NCBI GenBank assembly: GCA_050180705.1
Contig: JBFXDX010000006.1
Coordinates: 62,001 to 126,000, forward strand
DNA from: SB25 sp050180705
Lineage (GTDB): Bacteria > Bacteroidota > Bacteroidia > Bacteroidales > Tenuifilaceae
Direction: 5' to 3'
Length of the DNA: 64,000 nt
Under the pieces are notes generated by a model that was given only the letters and a program-made list of their open reading frames with translations, did not search any database and was not told the DNA's origin. The stretch's first letter is position 1. Every line of letters begins with the position of its first letter. Of this stretch, positions 62,901-64,000 are shown piece by piece. Made by a program: the position numbers and the translations under genes.

Positions 62901-64000
62901 ATGGTGAATCATATGTTACGACAATAACTTCTCCTGATGATTTGAGTAAGTTGAAGGTTTCTTTTAATGAATTTTCCGTTGAGTCTAATTATGATTATCT
63001 TTATGTTTACGATGGAGAATCAACAAGTGATGCGCAAATGTCAGGAAGTCCTTTTACTGGCTCTTCGTTGCCTGCTGATATATATTCTTCGGGTAAGTCT
63101 CTTACATTTAAGTTTACCTCCGATAGTGATGTTACAAAACCTGGTTGGAATGCAACTATTTCTTGTACAAAGCCAGCGCAGGTTCCTGTTTGTGTGACAA
63201 ATCCTTACCCAGCAAATAATGCTACAGAGGTTCTTCCTTCTAAGTTGACGTGGGATGCATCTTCCGATGCTCAGTTTTACGATGTTTATATTGGTTATGA
63301 TTCAGGAAATTTGGCCTTGTTGTCTAGAGTTGTTGAGCCATCTGTTTTTATAGGATTGGATAGAGGTAAAGAGTATTTTTGGCGGGTAATTCCTGGAAAT
63401 TATCTTGGAACATGTACAGATGATTGTGGTGTTTGGAGTTTTAGTACCGCCACTTCAGTTGGAGATGTTTTAATGACTACAGACAACATTGTGGTTGACT
63501 CTACATGGTTTTACGATTCAGGTGGAGCTATTAGTAACTATGGCGATTATGAAGATTATACACTTACATTCATTCCGAAAATTACTAAAACAAAACTGAA
63601 GATTGCTTTTGATCAATTTGAAGTCGAAACAGACGCTTCGTGTGGTTATGACTATCTTAAAATATATGATGGTCCAACAACTAACAGTACGCTTGTTGGA
63701 ACCTACTGTGGAACAACACTTCCATCGTCATACACATCAACAAGTACAGATGGTGAGTTAACCTTTGTATTCCATTCTGATCAAAATACAACAGGTTTGG
63801 GCTGGAAGGCTAAAATTTCAACGGTAAGTTCCGTTTCGTTTTATAATTTAACGGTTGTTGTTAATTGCAATGGATCTCCAGTTCGTGGTGCTACCATCCA
63901 AATAGATAATCTGTTTGGAATTTCTGATGAGAATGGTAAGGCTGAATTCCAAATTCCTTCTGGTGTTTTTAGTTATGTAGTTAATGCATTGGGATATAAC
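59987..64000 (+). CDS. Kgp-like C25 (gingipain-type) protease with CUB domains, 5' part
   Basis: At least 1338 residues, open to the window edge. A signal peptide (MMKKIIVLFAILAIYTGLNA) is followed by a propeptide and the C25 catalytic domain (about 245-610). Catalytic His458 sits in NYTAHCSETSWADPAL and the nucleophile Cys491 in IANCC, 33 residues apart as in gingipain K. SSPSSYWKEDMYWAVGA and TPTYYWEAYNILGDPSLVPY are also close to gingipain K. The residue after the histidine is Cys459, where gingipains have glycine. Then follow Ig-like segments, a CUB domain (about 948-1062), a fibronectin-like domain (about 1065-1155), a second CUB domain (about 1162-1277) and the start of a carboxypeptidase-regulatory-like unit. 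A T9SS sorting domain is expected beyond the edge. Confidence 0.93.
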   Translation, partial: MMKKIIVLFAILAIYTGLNAQVGHLPLNGKKGCDALKFTSKSTKNYELKISLNELSWKSQKSKTGDAYTELLFDKCSSEGEIGTPQLPAYKKLILLPYGAIATATVRSYSQSEYSFKDLGIDAPIIPVQPSVRKDQDSSSIPFQKSKDIYSKKSYLQNSIVKLEILGNMRSYTIARVVVTPVDYNPAMESIKVYNDIDIDINISGGTKSVEELSSIGSPYFDIIDRSTLNTTESVYDDHPDLTKYPVKMLIISDRMFESSLAPFIAWKTQKGFNVVTAYTDIIGTSTSQIKTYIQGQYNAATETDPAPTFLIFVGDVAQVPSSAVGSQSGKQTDLYYASVDGDIFPEMYYGRLSATTTAQLDNIINKILYYEKYEFADPSYLNQVTLIAGADGTYNPAIAQPTIKYGTANYFNATNGFSTVNEFGVSSDPNNSIESSGYTGCYDASKISVGLINYTAHCSETSWADPALSITMVNLFNNQAQYPVAIANCCLSGDFGTSECIGEAWLRAQDKGAVTYIGSSPSSYWKEDMYWAVGAFPMSGINNGYVPTFEESTTGAYDASFAGDYRTAGALVFAGNLAVTEANSLSYPTDVTPTYYWEAYNILGDPSLVPYFTSASANVVTHESTVPVGVSSLKVNALERSYVSITKDSKIIGTSYFDQTGEKDITIQEVQEPCDLVITVTRPQTIPYIDTIEAVVASGSYIVLNSASINDSEGNDDGDIDFGEVVTVNLNVKNVGTVASSNTRVLLTNHDGFATLTSGDSVFIGTIQGRAEGNIVTINDAFTFKISSDVPDNSEEKFTLTFRSDEGEWTSILSLIINAPQINANTDLIIDDSVIGNNNQEANPGESLYGAITITNTGNSIVSDLMASISVPDSLRDIVVLNYEPFDDLVVNLGDSYDLKFRINISPDIYEDKLIPINVVISSPSNSYVSVRTDVNLNIVSDSTIKMKNQSISTCYAIFTDSGGDNNNYSNGESYVTTITSPDDLSKLKVSFNEFSVESNYDYLYVYDGESTSDAQMSGSPFTGSSLPADIYSSGKSLTFKFTSDSDVTKPGWNATISCTKPAQVPVCVTNPYPANNATEVLPSKLTWDASSDAQFYDVYIGYDSGNLALLSRVVEPSVFIGLDRGKEYFWRVIPGNYLGTCTDDCGVWSFSTATSVGDVLMTTDNIVVDSTWFYDSGGAISNYGDYEDYTLTFIPKITKTKLKIAFDQFEVETDASCGYDYLKIYDGPTTNSTLVGTYCGTTLPSSYTSTSTDGELTFVFHSDQNTTGLGWKAKISTVSSVSFYNLTVVVNCNGSPVRGATIQIDNLFGISDENGKAEFQIPSGVFSYVVNALGYN

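Noticed and set aside
1..64000. tRNA and rRNA genes
   Set aside because: No cloverleaf with a TTCGA-type T-arm or rRNA-like sequence was noticed in the intergenic gaps; a tRNA search program would settle this.

Overview
The window is an AT-rich, gene-dense stretch of a Bacteroidota chromosome, most likely a Bacteroidales or Marinilabiliales-like anaerobe. The evidence is a PorZ homologue of the type IX secretion system (T9SS), secreted proteins ending in T9SS type A sorting domains, several upstream boxes matching the Bacteroidetes -7 consensus TAnnTTTG, and typical Bacteroidota families (GH3-type adenylating enzyme, TPR-AraC hybrid regulator, paired M28 peptidases). I see no rRNA, tRNA, CRISPR array, insertion sequence or prophage gene. 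A gene cut by each edge (acyl-CoA ligase on the left, gingipain-type protease on the right) shows this is an arbitrary slice of a longer replicon.

Layout. 1-9.9 kb: 3' part of an acyl-CoA ligase, endonuclease IV, two exported M28 peptidases, several exported or lipoprotein genes of unknown function, a small zinc-ribbon protein and DusB. 10-15.2 kb: CPBP membrane protease, Kbl, an arsenic-type pair (ArsR and ArsM) behind a twin palindromic operator, and a deoxynucleoside kinase. 15.3-22.7 kb, minus strand: GH3 family protein, an aminotransferase-fold protein that has lost its PLP lysine, then recO-porZ-rdgB-usp as a tight run. 22.9-28.3 kb, plus strand: a class III adenylate cyclase fused to an HD domain with a PDE-like signature, a second universal stress protein (USP), and a large dCache-HAMP-GAF-PAS-PAS protein without an output domain. 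28.3-31.1 kb: dGTPase, a short MutS-family ATPase and a probable 46-residue membrane protein. 31.2-42.0 kb: one giant 3606-residue secreted repeat protein. 42.5-48.1 kb: TPR-AraC regulator, polyprenyl diphosphate synthase, a second ArsR-type regulator, CvpA and TyrRS. 48.1-52.5 kb: Wzz and an O-antigen ligase or polymerase, a GAF-SpoIIE phosphatase and EF-P. 52.7-64 kb: secreted M6 metalloprotease, DUF3108 protein, TsaB, an efflux adaptor with its TolC-like channel, and a Kgp-like C25 protease running off the right edge.

How they fit together. Two themes recur. One is the cell surface: PorZ, the T9SS cargo proteins and the Wzz/O-antigen genes are all consistent with export and LPS-anchored display of proteases and a giant adhesin-like protein. 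The other is signalling: the two USPs flank a cyclase/HD fusion and abut an output-less sensor, a grouping that looks like a local second-messenger/stress module. The most unexpected single items are the aminotransferase-like protein without its Schiff-base lysine, the cyclase/PDE-like fusion, and the arsR promoter whose -33 and -7 elements sit in the spacers of two tandem palindromes.
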